DNA of 64,000 bases from an uncultured Lachnospiraceae bacterium (GCA_902776305.1 CACYPS010000004.1:62001-126000); one strand, 5' to 3'; positions 16,545 to 25,781 are shown, counted from the first letter of the stretch. Program-made: numbers and translations. The notes: generated by a model from the sequence alone, not told the origin.

Positions 16545-17686
16545 CATCAAGGATGTACATGGAATTCGAACATGGAGGAAACTGGGCAGATTATGAGGAG
16601 ATTTGCGGTGAAGAGATTCTTGATTTTTCCGCAAATGTATCACCATTCGGTCTACCGGAAAATGTTAGGGAGGCGGCAAGTGCCTCCCTTAAAAATGCGT
16701 ATAGATATCCCGACCCTGAGTGCCGGGATCTCAGAAATGCAATAGCCGACAAATACGGTTTGCGTAGCGAACATCTTTTATGCGGGAACGGTGCGGCTGA
16801 TTTAATATACAGAATAGCATATGCAGTGAGACCTCGAAAGGCTATAGTACCGGCACCGGATTTCAGCGAGTATGAAGGAGCGTTGCAGCAGGTCGGGTGT
16901 GAGATTGAGTATTGGGAGTGGATGCGAGGAGATTGTACTGTAGAGAAATGGCTCTACAATGGAAGGCAGGTTCTGACCACTGGGTGTGATAAGATACAGA
17001 CGTGTGTGGTTCCAGCGAGTGATTTATCTGATGATATTCTGTCCGAAAATTTAGATATGATAATGCTCAGCAATCCTAATAATCCCTCCGGCTGCTTGTA
17101 TTCCCCGGATTTTCTGAGAGAGCTCACAGCAAAGTGTGAACAGAATCAGATTCTGCTTGTCGTGGATGAATGCTTTATGGATTTTGTAGACAGTGCCCGT
17201 ACGTACAGCCTACTTGAATTCGTTGTCGACTGCAGGAATCTGGTTGTACTTCGTGCCTTCACGAAATTCTATGGAATGGCGGGGCTACGGCTCGGCTGGT
17301 GCGCCACCTCGAATGCAGATCTCATTGCGGGAATGAAGAAGGCCGGTCCGCCTTGGTCAGTCTCGATACCGGCGCAGGCTGCGGGTATAGCTGCGCTGTC
17401 AGAAGAAGCTTATGCTGATAGGCTTCGGGGGTATATCTCAGCGGAACGTCAACAACTTCAATCCGGTCTTCAGGGGTTGGGGTTCCAGGTCGTCTCCGGC
17501 GCAGCGAATTATATCTTGTTTTATACGGAAAGGACAGATCTCGCTCAGCTTCTTTTAGAGAGAGGAATTGCGATACGAGACTGTTCGAACTATGTCGGGC
17601 TTGGTCCCGGCTGGTACCGGGTGGCGGTGAGACTGAGGGAGGAGAATGAGCGGCTGCTCAGAGAGATAGCCTTCTTATTGAGGTGA
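16541..17686 (+). CDS. cobD: L-threonine-O-3-phosphate decarboxylase CobD
   Basis: PLP enzyme that makes (R)-1-amino-2-propanol phosphate, the substrate attached by CbiB. The 381-residue protein is in the histidinol-phosphate aminotransferase fold. The N-terminus FEHGGNWADYEE and LDFSANVSPFGLP is typical of CobD, with LSNPNNPSGCLY, VVDECFMDF and the PLP lysine K242 in AFTKFYGMAGLRLGW. The start is uncertain: GTG 16541 overlaps the previous stop but is only 2 bases from GGAG, while ATG 16553 or 16559 are also possible. Histidinol-phosphate aminotransferase is the alternative call, but cobalamin genes elsewhere in the window and the N-terminus favour CobD. Confidence 0.87.
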   Translation: MTSRMYMEFEHGGNWADYEEICGEEILDFSANVSPFGLPENVREAASASLKNAYRYPDPECRDLRNAIADKYGLRSEHLLCGNGAADLIYRIAYAVRPRKAIVPAPDFSEYEGALQQVGCEIEYWEWMRGDCTVEKWLYNGRQVLTTGCDKIQTCVVPASDLSDDILSENLDMIMLSNPNNPSGCLYSPDFLRELTAKCEQNQILLVVDECFMDFVDSARTYSLLEFVVDCRNLVVLRAFTKFYGMAGLRLGWCATSNADLIAGMKKAGPPWSVSIPAQAAGIAALSEEAYADRLRGYISAERQQLQSGLQGLGFQVVSGAANYILFYTERTDLAQLLLERGIAIRDCSNYVGLGPGWYRVAVRLREENERLLREIAFLLR

Positions 17687-17722
17687 ATGTCGCCACAAAG
17701 TACGTCTGCTGAAGCTGTACAT

Positions 17723-18324
17723 TACCGAAGTACAAGCAAGAATGCCGTCTGCTTCGGTAAACAGAAAGGCCTGAGCCAGGCAAGCGCATAAGGAAATACC
17801 GAAGTACAAGCAAGAATGTCGTCTACTTCGGTAAACAGAAAGGCCTGAGCCGGACAAGCGCATAAGGAAATACCGAAGTACAAGCAAGAATGTCGTCTAC
17901 TTCGGTAAACAGAAAGGCCTGAGCCGGACAAACTCATTAGGAAATACCGAAGTACAAGCAAGAATGCCGTCTGCTTCGGTAAACCGAAAGGCCTGAGCCA
18001 GGCAAGCTCATAAGGAAATACCGAAGTACAAGCAAGAATGCCGTCTGCTTCGGTAAACAGAAAGGCCTGAGCCGGACAAGCTCATAAGGAAATACCGAAG
18101 TATGAGCAAGAATGCCGTCTGCTTCGGTAAACCGAAAGGTCTGAGCCGGACAAGCTCATAAGGAAATACCGAAGTACAAGCAAGAATGCCGTCTGCTTCG
18201 GTAAACAGAAAGGCCTGAGCCGGACAAGCTCATATGGAAATACCGAAGTACAAGCAAGAATGCCGTCTGCTTCGGTAAACAGAAAGGCCTGAGCCAGGCA
18301 AGCTCATAAGGAAATACCGAAGTA
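17723..18324. repeat. 74-bp tandem repeat array, eight copies plus a partial
   Basis: Units start at 17723, 17797, 17871, 17945, 18019, 18093, 18167 and 18241; a partial unit at 18315 ends the array. Every unit carries the inverted repeat TACCGAAG ... CTTCGGTA around a conserved 21-base loop, and a second small palindrome GCCTG-AGC-CAGGC in copies that have 'CCAGG'. Copies differ at a few positions only (CCAGG or CCGGA, GCGCA or CTCAT). Because 74 is not a multiple of three, the array does not encode a periodic peptide. It fills nearly all of the 754-base gap between cobD and the amylase gene. Confidence 0.97.
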
Positions 18325-18374
18325 CGGCCCCCACACCCCCACCATTCATTTATGCTGAAATCTGTCTGAAAATA

Positions 18375-18411
18375 TGCTATAATGTAAGTCTCGTGTGCTC
18401 CATTCACACGA
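18375..18411 (+). promoter_or_regulatory. Extended -10 promoter with start-proximal hairpin before the amylase gene
   Basis: TGCTATAAT (TG at 18375-18376, TATAAT 18378-18383) is an extended -10 element with no good -35. TCGTGTG (18391-18397) and CACACGA (18405-18411) form a small hairpin at the expected 5' end of the transcript. Confidence 0.65.
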
Positions 18412-18440
18412 CAAATCACACAACAAAGGAGACTTTTACT

Positions 18441-20090
18441 ATGGCCTGGTATGACAGCGCAGTATTTTACCATATTTATCCCCTCGGACTTTGCGGCTGC
18501 CCGCACGAGAACAACGGCGAGACCGGACACCACTTCGACAAGATCACGGAGTGGAGCGAGCACGCAAAGCGCCTGGGCTGCAACGCCATTTATATCGGAC
18601 CTCTTTTTGAGTCAGGAAGTCATGGCTACGATACAACAGATTACCGCATGGTGGATCGCCGCCTCGGCACGAACTATGAGTTCAAAGCCTATGTGCAGCA
18701 CTGCCACGACATTGACCTGAAGGTCATTGTCGACGGAGTTTTCAATCACACGGGACGCGGCTTCTTCGCTTTCCAGGATCTCAAGCAGTATCGCGAAGGC
18801 TCTCGCTATCGGGACTGGTATTGCAACGTCAATTTCTGGGGAAACAACGAATACAATGACGGCTTCTCCTACGATAACTGGGGCGGCCACAATCTTCTTG
18901 TCAAGCTCAACATGTGGAACTGGGACGTCAAGAACTACCTTTTTGACACAGTCCGATTCTGGGTCAGCGAGTTCGACATCGACGGAATCCGCCTTGATGC
19001 GGCGGACGTCCTGGACTTCGGTTTTATGCGCGACCTGCGCGGTGTGTGCGACAGCGTGAAACCGGAATTCTGGCTGATGGGCGAGGTCATTCACGGAGAT
19101 TATTCCCGCTGGGCAAATGCCGGTATGCTCAACTCCGTCACCAACTACGAGCTCCACAAGGGACTTTTCTCCGGTCACAACGACCACAACTATTTTGAGA
19201 TTGCTCATTCCGTCAAGCGGCTGCTCGGAATAGTGGGAGACAAGATTCGTCTGTACACATTTGTCGATAACCATGACGTCGCGAGAATTTATTCCAAGCT
19301 GAACAACAAAGCGCATCTGGCAAATGTCATCATGCTCCTGTACACCCTCCCCGGCATCCCGTCTGTCTACTACGGTTCCGAGTTCGGAATTGAGGGAAGC
19401 AAGGAGTACGGTTCCGACTGGAATCTTCGTCCGGATCTCAATCTGGCGGACTATGATGAAAATGGCGACATCCCGAAGCTCCACAAAGCTCTCGGTAAGA
19501 TCAAAGCGCGCTTCCCGGAAGTTACATGGGGCGATTACAAGGAACTCAATCTGACCACAAGACAGTATGCGTATGCCAGAATTCTCGACGGTAAGGCGGT
19601 CATTACAGCGCTGAACAATGATGACAACCCGGCTCACATGGAGATCAGTCTGCCTGTCTACGCAAATCGTGCCCTGAATCTCCTGACTCTTCAGGACGAG
19701 ACGGAAGAGGATAAAGAGGCAGCCGCAGCGAAAGCGGCGGAGCTTCTTCTTGCTGCAAAGGAAGAGCTGAAGGATGAGGCGGAGGTCCTCTGGGATGCAT
19801 CCGGTCAGGTTCGTGACGGTATTAAAGAGCTGAAAAAGGCTGTGAAAAAGATCAAGGCCGGGAACGGCTCCCTCAAAGAGCAGATGAGCGAGTCGCTCGG
19901 TGCTCTTCGTGCGGCAATCGATGAGATGAACAAAGTCTATGAGGACTTTGCAGGCAAATGCGGCATCGAATCTCAAGTCCAGACACCCGGAAGTATGGAA
20001 GGCTGCCAGACGATGGAAATCCGCGACGGTAAGCTTGTTGTTGATTTAGCTCCGAACAGCGGGGCTGTTGCTTACATCTATAATGAATAA
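18441..20090 (+). CDS. GH13 alpha-amylase-family glycoside hydrolase with helical insert
   Basis: Intracellular (no signal peptide) 549-residue enzyme for alpha-glucans or cyclodextrins. The TIM barrel shows region I VDGVFNHTG, region II GIRLDAA with nucleophile D186, region III GEV with acid/base E215, and region IV FVDNHD with D279. It begins WYDSAVFYHIYPLG, as in cyclomaltodextrinase/neopullulanase-like members. The C-terminal beta domain is split: after 'LNLLTLQDE' a 100-residue charged helical segment (about 419-520, rich in Ala/Glu/Lys, predicted coiled coil) precedes the closing strands LVVDLAPNSGAVAYIY. ATG 18441 has AAAGGAG 8 bases upstream. A terminator follows. Confidence 0.9.
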   Translation: MAWYDSAVFYHIYPLGLCGCPHENNGETGHHFDKITEWSEHAKRLGCNAIYIGPLFESGSHGYDTTDYRMVDRRLGTNYEFKAYVQHCHDIDLKVIVDGVFNHTGRGFFAFQDLKQYREGSRYRDWYCNVNFWGNNEYNDGFSYDNWGGHNLLVKLNMWNWDVKNYLFDTVRFWVSEFDIDGIRLDAADVLDFGFMRDLRGVCDSVKPEFWLMGEVIHGDYSRWANAGMLNSVTNYELHKGLFSGHNDHNYFEIAHSVKRLLGIVGDKIRLYTFVDNHDVARIYSKLNNKAHLANVIMLLYTLPGIPSVYYGSEFGIEGSKEYGSDWNLRPDLNLADYDENGDIPKLHKALGKIKARFPEVTWGDYKELNLTTRQYAYARILDGKAVITALNNDDNPAHMEISLPVYANRALNLLTLQDETEEDKEAAAAKAAELLLAAKEELKDEAEVLWDASGQVRDGIKELKKAVKKIKAGNGSLKEQMSESLGALRAAIDEMNKVYEDFAGKCGIESQVQTPGSMEGCQTMEIRDGKLVVDLAPNSGAVAYIYNE

Positions 20091-20094
20091 AATG

Positions 20095-20146
20095 AAACAG
20101 AGTCACTGCATAACAGGGAAAGCTGCTATGCGTTGACTCTGTTTTT
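20095..20146 (+). terminator. Intrinsic terminator after the amylase gene
   Basis: AAACAGAGTCA (20095-20105) pairs with TGACTCTGTTT (20134-20144), with inner TGCATA/TATGCG pairing, and runs into a T tract. Confidence 0.85.
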
Positions 20147-20150
20147 CATT

Positions 20151-20205
20151 CGGAACCGTTGTGCGAACCCGATAATCATAATCCGGAGCATAAATGTGTT
20201 TTTTT
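20151..20205 (+). repeat. Dispersed repeat, family R2 (copy 1)
   Basis: A 55-base stretch from CGGAACCG to ATGTGTTTTTTT matches 45709-45763 at roughly three quarters of positions, including an identical 13-base block CCGATAATCATAA. It lies just after the amylase terminator. It is followed by the palindrome AAAAGTTGC/GCAACTTTT at about 20211-20231. Confidence 0.8.
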
Positions 20206-20334
20206 CTCAAAAGTTGCAGCGCAACTTTTCAAAAGATATACTATTAAGTAACTATACTGGATTGCACATTCAACTGCTTTGCGTAGAGTTTCTCATAATG
20301 CATGCTAAATAGAAAGATAAAGAAAGGAGTACAC

Positions 20335-21144
20335 ATGTATAAGCTGATAGCTGTCGACCTCGACGAGACCCTCCTGAACAACGACGGTACGATCTGTAAA
20401 CGCAATCTGGATGCGGTGCAGAAACTTATAGAAGCCGGAAAATGGTTCGTCCCCTGCTCCGGCCGCGGCTATGCCACCATTCAGGGAACGCTCAAAGACC
20501 TTGGGCTCTACCAGAAAGAGAACCAGTATATTGTCGGTTTCAACGGCGGTATGATCACCGAGAACAAAGGCAACCGTGAACTTTACTATCAGGGAATCAC
20601 ATACGATGAGACGAATATGTTCTTTCAGAAGGGAATGAATTTTGATGTCTGCATGCATATCTATACGAAAGATGTCGTATACATCTGGAATTTCAATCCG
20701 GGTGAGAGGGCATTTCTGTCCGGAAGACAGCAGACAGTAGAGCTTCAGGAACCGAGCATCGAGTTCCTTAAGAATGAGCCGTTAGTAAAAATATTATATC
20801 AGAACACAGATGTTAACTACCTTCGCAGCATCGCAAAAGAACTGGAGGATATAACCGGTCCGTTCGACGTCAGTTATTCCTCCAATCGCTATCTTGAATT
20901 CAACCGTGCCGGCATAAACAAAGGTGCAGGGCTCAGGAAACTTGCGGAAATCCTCGGAATCGATATCTCGGAGATCATCGCAGTCGGAGATAATAACAAT
21001 GATATGGCCATGATCCGCGCAGCCGGTCTCGGAGCGGGAGTTGCAAACTGCACGGATGAAGTGCGCCGAATCTGCGACTATGTGAGTGAAGCTGATAACG
21101 AGGGCGGCGGGGTAGCTGAAATCATCGAGAAGTTTATGCTGTAG
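20335..21144 (+). CDS. Cof-type HAD-superfamily phosphatase
   Basis: 269-residue cytoplasmic sugar-phosphate or nucleotide phosphatase of the Cof/YidA class. Motif I is AVDLDETLLN with the nucleophilic and acid/base Asp pair, motif II is FVPCSGR, and motif IV is VGDNNNDMAMI; the C2 cap lies between. ATG 20335 follows AAAGGAG by 7 bases. It stands alone between the amylase terminator and the convergent membrane protein gene. The physiological substrate cannot be read from sequence. Confidence 0.9.
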   Translation: MYKLIAVDLDETLLNNDGTICKRNLDAVQKLIEAGKWFVPCSGRGYATIQGTLKDLGLYQKENQYIVGFNGGMITENKGNRELYYQGITYDETNMFFQKGMNFDVCMHIYTKDVVYIWNFNPGERAFLSGRQQTVELQEPSIEFLKNEPLVKILYQNTDVNYLRSIAKELEDITGPFDVSYSSNRYLEFNRAGINKGAGLRKLAEILGIDISEIIAVGDNNNDMAMIRAAGLGAGVANCTDEVRRICDYVSEADNEGGGVAEIIEKFML

Positions 21145-21226
21145 TGTTTTGTCTTAATACGACAACCCCTCAGTTTCAGTAATAATATCATGAGCGCTTC
21201 AAGCACTGTGATATATAAATCTTAAT

Positions 21227-23605
21227 TTACTCGCGCACCTTATATAAACGATACAATCCATTTTCTGACGCAAATACCAGATCGCAGATTTCCTGAATCG
21301 GCTCCTCATTTGCGGGAACATCATCGTAATACATATTATTTTCGTACAGAATATATGTGATGCCTTCCGCTCTGAGCGTCTCAAGGAGATCATCGGCGGA
21401 CATGGAAGTGTACATCAGCTTTGCCAGATCGAACCGCGCATCCGTGTCATATCCGGCTGACCACGCATAATACGGCCATCCGCAGTAGAGGCGGCATCCG
21501 CTGACGGTGAGCTCCGAGACGGAGTCGGGACCGGAGAGGATGAGGTCGGCATTTGTAAAATTCTCCTTTGCATAAGCGGTCAGATCACTTGTCGTATCGA
21601 CCGTGATACAGTGCTTATCGTCATTGTCTCTGATAATAATCGTATAATCATATAAACCTGTCGCCGTGAGCAACAGCGAAACGACTACGGCGAGCACTTT
21701 GCCGGGCACATTGCCATATCCCGACGCATGCCCTTTCCCGGCGGGTATACCGCCGTCTTCCGACGCATGCCCTTTCCCGGCGGGCATACCGCTGTCTTCC
21801 GACGTATGCTCTTTCCCGGCGGGCATACCGCCGTCTTCCGACGTATGCTCTTTCCCGGCGGGCAAACCGCCGTCTTCCGACGCATGCTCTATCTCGGCGG
21901 ATACATCGCCTTTTTCAGGGGCATGTCCCTTCCTGTCTGTGAAGAGAGACACCACAATATCCGCCCATATAATCGAGAGATATGCCATGGCCATCATGAT
22001 ATACTTGTGGTTCACAGTGACATCCGGTGTCAGGGAAACCGTGAAGGAGAAGACGACCGGTAGCAGGAAAGACGTTATGAGGGCCCTCTGCTTTCTGTCC
22101 GCTATGAGCAGGGCAAATACGCTTCCGAGGATCGTGATTCCTGCCACTTCGGCGATATACCCGATCACACCCAGAAACGACTTGTCCTCACTGATGAATC
22201 CCCAGAAGAACGTCGGGGAAACGGCAGAACCATAGATAAAGGCTTTGGTCTGCAGTTCAGCAATCAGTACGCTGACCATCGCAAGGATCAGGTAGTCGAG
22301 CTTGTTCTTTGAGAAAATAGCAAAACCCGCAAGAATCAACAAACTGCCGATTACGCAGGCACCGTTCCAGAAGGATGTGAGTCCCAGGACTATACCGGTC
22401 ACGAGAGCAAGATCCGGAGCTTTGGGAATCCAGGCTTCTTTTGTGAGGAAGAAAGACCTGAACCAGGATGTGAAGGCATCAATCATGTTGAAAGAAGTGC
22501 CTGCATTTTTGCTTCCGCACGCCTCCTCCAGATATCCGTAGAAATACCAGATGACAGCCGTCGCGATAATCATGCCGAATCCGAGATGCCTCTGGTTCAG
22601 ATAAACATTGTAGTTCCAGAGTCCCCAGCTCTCATTGGTCGTGTAACCGATAAAGTTCTCGTTGGTCAAAAATGCCTGCACAAGGTCGCCTGCTTTTATA
22701 TGCTCGCTTATGAACAGAAAGACCGCCATACCGCTTCGGAACGTGAAGAAAATGGCCGTCAGGACCGCCGAAGCGAAACGGCCTGTGATCCGCAGGGCGA
22801 GCTGCGAGAGCATGATGAAGAAACTGAAAAGCGACAGCGTGCTTGTCAGGTTGTATGCAAATGAAAGCGGCAGCCCCAGAAATTCCATATTCCCCGTAAA
22901 GAACATGAACATAAAATGGTACTTGATGTCCTCTCCGGCGTAGAACGGGTACTCGGTCGGGTAATTTGCGAACCAGGAAAATGAACGGATGAGCGCCACA
23001 TTCGGTGCGTAATCGCTGAATACGGTAAAGCCCATCTGGATATTGCTCCCGTTCATATGGAGAACATAGTGGAAGCTGAACCAGACAAATGCCAGAACGA
23101 TCAGATAAAATATCGCCTCTTTCTTAAAGAGGGCATCATCCCGGATCAGTCCGGATGTATGCAGGACCTGCATCAATCCCTTACGAGTGGGTTTTGGTAC
23201 AGTCTCTGAGGCGGCTCCAGAAGCATCCATGGAACATGATTCCTCCGGGTTCACCCGATTGCCGAAGAATTCTGCCCCGTCTTCGACAGGAGATGATTTG
23301 TTTTCTGAATCAGATTCCTTCGAATTCTTCCGACTGCCGAAAAATGCCAGACCGAGAATGATGAGGGAGAAGCCGAGGACGATGATATTTGCATACCCGA
23401 GCGGTCTCTCGATTCCTCCTGCAACACGGAGTGTGTAAGCGGTCAGGTAGAGAGGCCATGTGATTATGAGGACGCCTACCCCGAAAGACGAAGCCAGGCG
23501 GACCCAGATGAGATTGTGGCGTGAACCTGCCCTGTCCGTTATGAACAGGTCGGTGATTTGCCAGCCGATGGCGGTTGCGATAATAAGATATAAGAATGAG
23601 AGCAT
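21227..23605 (-). CDS. Large polytopic membrane protein, GT-C glycosyltransferase-like, with repeat-bearing loop
   Basis: 792 residues with about 12-14 predicted membrane helices. The N-terminus MLSFLYLIIATAIGWQITDL is hydrophobic, and a first extramembrane segment contains YPTEYPFYAGEDIKYHFMF between helices. A soluble C-terminus (about residues 680-792) ends YILYENNMYYDDVP...ENGLYRLYKVRE. This plan, with a conserved acidic loop after an early helix and a small C-terminal domain, recalls GT-C-type glycosyltransferases, but I see no decisive motif, so the function is a guess. Just before the last helix is a hydrophilic loop of five 13-residue repeats (EHTSEDGGMPAGK type). No strong ribosome binding site is seen before ATG 23605. 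Confidence 0.7.
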   Translation of the reverse strand: MLSFLYLIIATAIGWQITDLFITDRAGSRHNLIWVRLASSFGVGVLIITWPLYLTAYTLRVAGGIERPLGYANIIVLGFSLIILGLAFFGSRKNSKESDSENKSSPVEDGAEFFGNRVNPEESCSMDASGAASETVPKPTRKGLMQVLHTSGLIRDDALFKKEAIFYLIVLAFVWFSFHYVLHMNGSNIQMGFTVFSDYAPNVALIRSFSWFANYPTEYPFYAGEDIKYHFMFMFFTGNMEFLGLPLSFAYNLTSTLSLFSFFIMLSQLALRITGRFASAVLTAIFFTFRSGMAVFLFISEHIKAGDLVQAFLTNENFIGYTTNESWGLWNYNVYLNQRHLGFGMIIATAVIWYFYGYLEEACGSKNAGTSFNMIDAFTSWFRSFFLTKEAWIPKAPDLALVTGIVLGLTSFWNGACVIGSLLILAGFAIFSKNKLDYLILAMVSVLIAELQTKAFIYGSAVSPTFFWGFISEDKSFLGVIGYIAEVAGITILGSVFALLIADRKQRALITSFLLPVVFSFTVSLTPDVTVNHKYIMMAMAYLSIIWADIVVSLFTDRKGHAPEKGDVSAEIEHASEDGGLPAGKEHTSEDGGMPAGKEHTSEDSGMPAGKGHASEDGGIPAGKGHASGYGNVPGKVLAVVVSLLLTATGLYDYTIIIRDNDDKHCITVDTTSDLTAYAKENFTNADLILSGPDSVSELTVSGCRLYCGWPYYAWSAGYDTDARFDLAKLMYTSMSADDLLETLRAEGITYILYENNMYYDDVPANEEPIQEICDLVFASENGLYRLYKVRE
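21721..21915 (-). repeat. 39-bp in-frame tandem repeat in the membrane protein gene (five copies)
   Basis: Units start at 21721, 21760, 21799, 21838 and 21877 (plus-strand coordinates). Each encodes a 13-residue (E/G)HxSEDGGxPAGK unit on the minus strand. The copies nearest the 3' end of the gene are the most alike. Confidence 0.95.
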
Positions 23606-23894
23606 AGTTTCTATTTGAATATATGTGTGCTGGCAGAAACTGCCGAGAATGGTTTCCTGTCCGCAAAACCCGTGTTTAGAACCGGTTTAACAGACTTCTC
23701 CATTTTGCGGTTTTCTTCCTGAGATGTCAAGTGGCAGCATCTCTACTTATTATATATGGGATTAGGTGGGAGTTATGACCGGTTATCGCAAAAAAGGTAT
23801 GGTCAATTTGAAAAATATGCTATAGAATATCATTCATATTTTATAGGCGTGCGCTATGAACGGTTTCAGTCGGATCAGGAAAGAGTTCCGGCCT

Positions 23895-23973
23895 AAGTTT
23901 GAAAGGATATTTTCAAACTTTGATTGGCGGGTCAGATGAACATGCAAGCATGGCCGCCTGACCCTGGAGGAGC
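23895..23973 (+). promoter_or_regulatory. Structured 5' element E79 (copy 1) before the pyridoxal kinase gene
   Basis: About 79 bases nearly identical to 45407-45485 (opposite strand). It contains hairpin 1, AAGTTTGAAA/TTTCAAACTT, the shared linker TGATTGGC, and hairpin 2, GGGTCAG...CTGACCC, with an inner ATGC/GCAT palindrome. It ends TGGAGGA, a Shine-Dalgarno-like core. Here the ATG is about 20 bases further on, so it is less clear than in copy 2 that this GGAGG is the site used. Confidence 0.75.
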
Positions 23974-23991
23974 ATATTACCGGGGATAAAT

Positions 23992-24834
23992 ATGGTTGAT
24001 CATAATCGTCAGAAAAAAATAGCAGTTATAAACGATTTTTCAGGGTTCGGAAGATGTTCCATAGCGGTTTCTCTGCCGATCATCTCCGCTATGGGGATAC
24101 AGTGCTGCCCGCTCCCGACTGCCATGTTCTCAAATCATACCGGATTTGAGAGCTTTTACCGTGTTGACTTTACCGGGCATATGAGGCAGTATATGAGCGA
24201 ATGGGACAAGCTCGGCCTTCAGTTTTCCGGCATAGCCACCGGATTTCTCGGTTCGGAGGAACAGATCGAGATCGTGGCGGATTTCCTGCAGGAATTTGCA
24301 ACGGATGATACGATCGTACTGATCGATCCGGTCATGGGTGACTACGGAAAGCTCTATCCGAGTTACAGTGAGAAGCTGGCAATGAAAATGCACCGGCTCA
24401 TCCCCTACGCGGACATTCTGACGCCGAATCTGACAGAGGCCTGCATTCTGACAAAGACAGAGTATCGGGAAGATATAACGACGGAAGAGCTGAGAGTGCT
24501 CTGTGACGAGCTGGCACGGCAGTGCGATAACGATAAGAATATTAAAATTGTTATTTCCGGGCTGAACAGAGACCGGTACCTCGAGAATTTCGTCTATGAG
24601 CGGGACACGGAGCCGCAGCTTGTCATGACACCTAAAATAGGAAGCAACCGGTCCGGTACCGGGGATGTTTTTTCATCGATCATCGCCGGGTGTGCGGTCC
24701 GCGGAATGGAATTTCGGGAATCCGTGTGGATGGCCTCGGAGTTTATCGGCAGGTGCATGAAGACGACGATGGAGATGGGGCTGCCGGGGACGGACGGGAT
24801 AGCGTTCGAGGAGCATTTGTTTGAACTCAGATGA
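23992..24834 (+). CDS. pdxY: Pyridoxamine/pyridoxal kinase family protein
   Basis: 280-residue ribokinase-fold kinase that should phosphorylate pyridoxal or pyridoxamine for PLP salvage. Signatures are the N-terminal INDFSGFGRCSI, PTAMFSNHTGF, IDPVMGDYGKLY, TPNLTEACIL and the C-terminal catalytic GSNRSGTGDVFSS, whose Asp is the base. Hydroxymethylpyrimidine kinase is the alternative, but SNHTGF fits the pyridoxal group better. A duplicated structured element lies just upstream. PLP is needed by CobD encoded earlier, but a regulatory link is only inference. Confidence 0.88.
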   Translation: MVDHNRQKKIAVINDFSGFGRCSIAVSLPIISAMGIQCCPLPTAMFSNHTGFESFYRVDFTGHMRQYMSEWDKLGLQFSGIATGFLGSEEQIEIVADFLQEFATDDTIVLIDPVMGDYGKLYPSYSEKLAMKMHRLIPYADILTPNLTEACILTKTEYREDITTEELRVLCDELARQCDNDKNIKIVISGLNRDRYLENFVYERDTEPQLVMTPKIGSNRSGTGDVFSSIIAGCAVRGMEFRESVWMASEFIGRCMKTTMEMGLPGTDGIAFEEHLFELR

Positions 24835-24853
24835 AGATTCGGATTGTGCATTT

Positions 24854-24965
24854 TGGCCGGATGCCGGCGAGAATGTACGGTGAGCATGTGTCTCAACTTC
24901 GCTGATGATTCAGTCTGTATATTTGAGTGTGGCCGGATATCGGCGAGAATGCAAGCTGAACATTT
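24854..24965. repeat. Direct repeat pair, 76 bp apart
   Basis: TGGCCGGAT(G/A)(C/T)CGGCGAGAATG and following bases occur at 24854 and 24930, and flanking GATTC-type bases are also shared, so a segment of about 55 bases was duplicated in the gap before the radical SAM gene. Confidence 0.8.
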
Positions 24966-24995
24966 TTCTGTATAAAATGAGAATGGAGATTGAGT

Positions 24996-25598
24996 ATGAC
25001 GATAACATATAAAGTAAAAAACGGAATATACGTGAACATGACGAATCGCTGCCCCTGCGCATGCACCTTCTGCCTGCGCCAGAACGGGCCGGGTGTCTAC
25101 GGATCGGACTCTCTCTGGCTTGAGCATGAGCCGAGTGTAGATGAGGTGAAGGCCTCGATTGATTCGTGGAATCTGAGTAAGTATGATGAGGTCGTCTTCT
25201 GCGGTTACGGAGAGCCGACGGAGCGTCTGCCTGAACTTCTCGAGGTGGCAGCTTACATTCGCTCCAAGTCGGACATCAAGATTCGTATCAATACCAACGG
25301 TCTGGCCGATCTTATCTGGAACCGCCCGACGGAGGCTGACCTTGAGGGGCTCATCGACACTGTATCTATCAGCCTGAATGCCAACAATGCGGAGGATTAT
25401 CTGAAGCTGACCCGCTCGAAGTTCGGTATCGGGTCGTGGCAGGCTATGCTCGACTATGCGAAGGAATGCACGAAATATGTCCCGAAGGTCGTTATGACGG
25501 TGGTCGACAAAGTCACGACGCCGAAGGAGCAGGAGGAGTCGAGGAGGATCTGTGAGTCACTCGGGGTGACACTGCGCGTGCGACCGTTTGAGAGCTGA
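24996..25598 (+). CDS. TatD-associated radical SAM protein
   Basis: 200-residue radical SAM protein of the short group often linked to tatD genes. It has NMTNRCPCACTFCLRQNG, in which the C-x3-C-x2-C [4Fe-4S] motif is embedded, then FCGYGEPTERL and IRINTNGLAD. The protein is short because this group lacks most C-terminal extensions. tatD is not in the window. The TTG frame start at 24990 is less likely than ATG 24996, which lies 7 bases after GGAG. The role is unknown. Confidence 0.85.
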   Translation: MTITYKVKNGIYVNMTNRCPCACTFCLRQNGPGVYGSDSLWLEHEPSVDEVKASIDSWNLSKYDEVVFCGYGEPTERLPELLEVAAYIRSKSDIKIRINTNGLADLIWNRPTEADLEGLIDTVSISLNANNAEDYLKLTRSKFGIGSWQAMLDYAKECTKYVPKVVMTVVDKVTTPKEQEESRRICESLGVTLRVRPFES

Positions 25599-25781
25599 AT
25601 AATGGGTGGAAGCTGATTACTGTATGACCATGTGACTGTGAACGTGTGGTCGCACGAGATCTCAGTACGTTCAGGTTACGGTTGGAATTATGCCGGCTTC
25701 GGCTGACTTGAGTTCAGCGTCAGTGATTGAGAAAGAATTAATATCAAAAAATGTCAGAGACGATTTTCCCGGTGCGGATGA

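Noticed and set aside
17723-18324. 74-bp array as a CRISPR array
   Set aside because: Units are tandem without unique spacers; the loop sequence is conserved between units and no cas genes are present.
17675-18563. Minus-strand open frames across the 74-bp array
   Set aside because: They only translate the repeat in shifting frames; peptides are low-complexity and have no start signals.
18612-19976. 454-codon open frame on the minus strand opposite the GH13 gene
   Set aside because: It is the antisense shadow of a gene with intact GH13 catalytic motifs; no ribosome binding site or recognisable domain.
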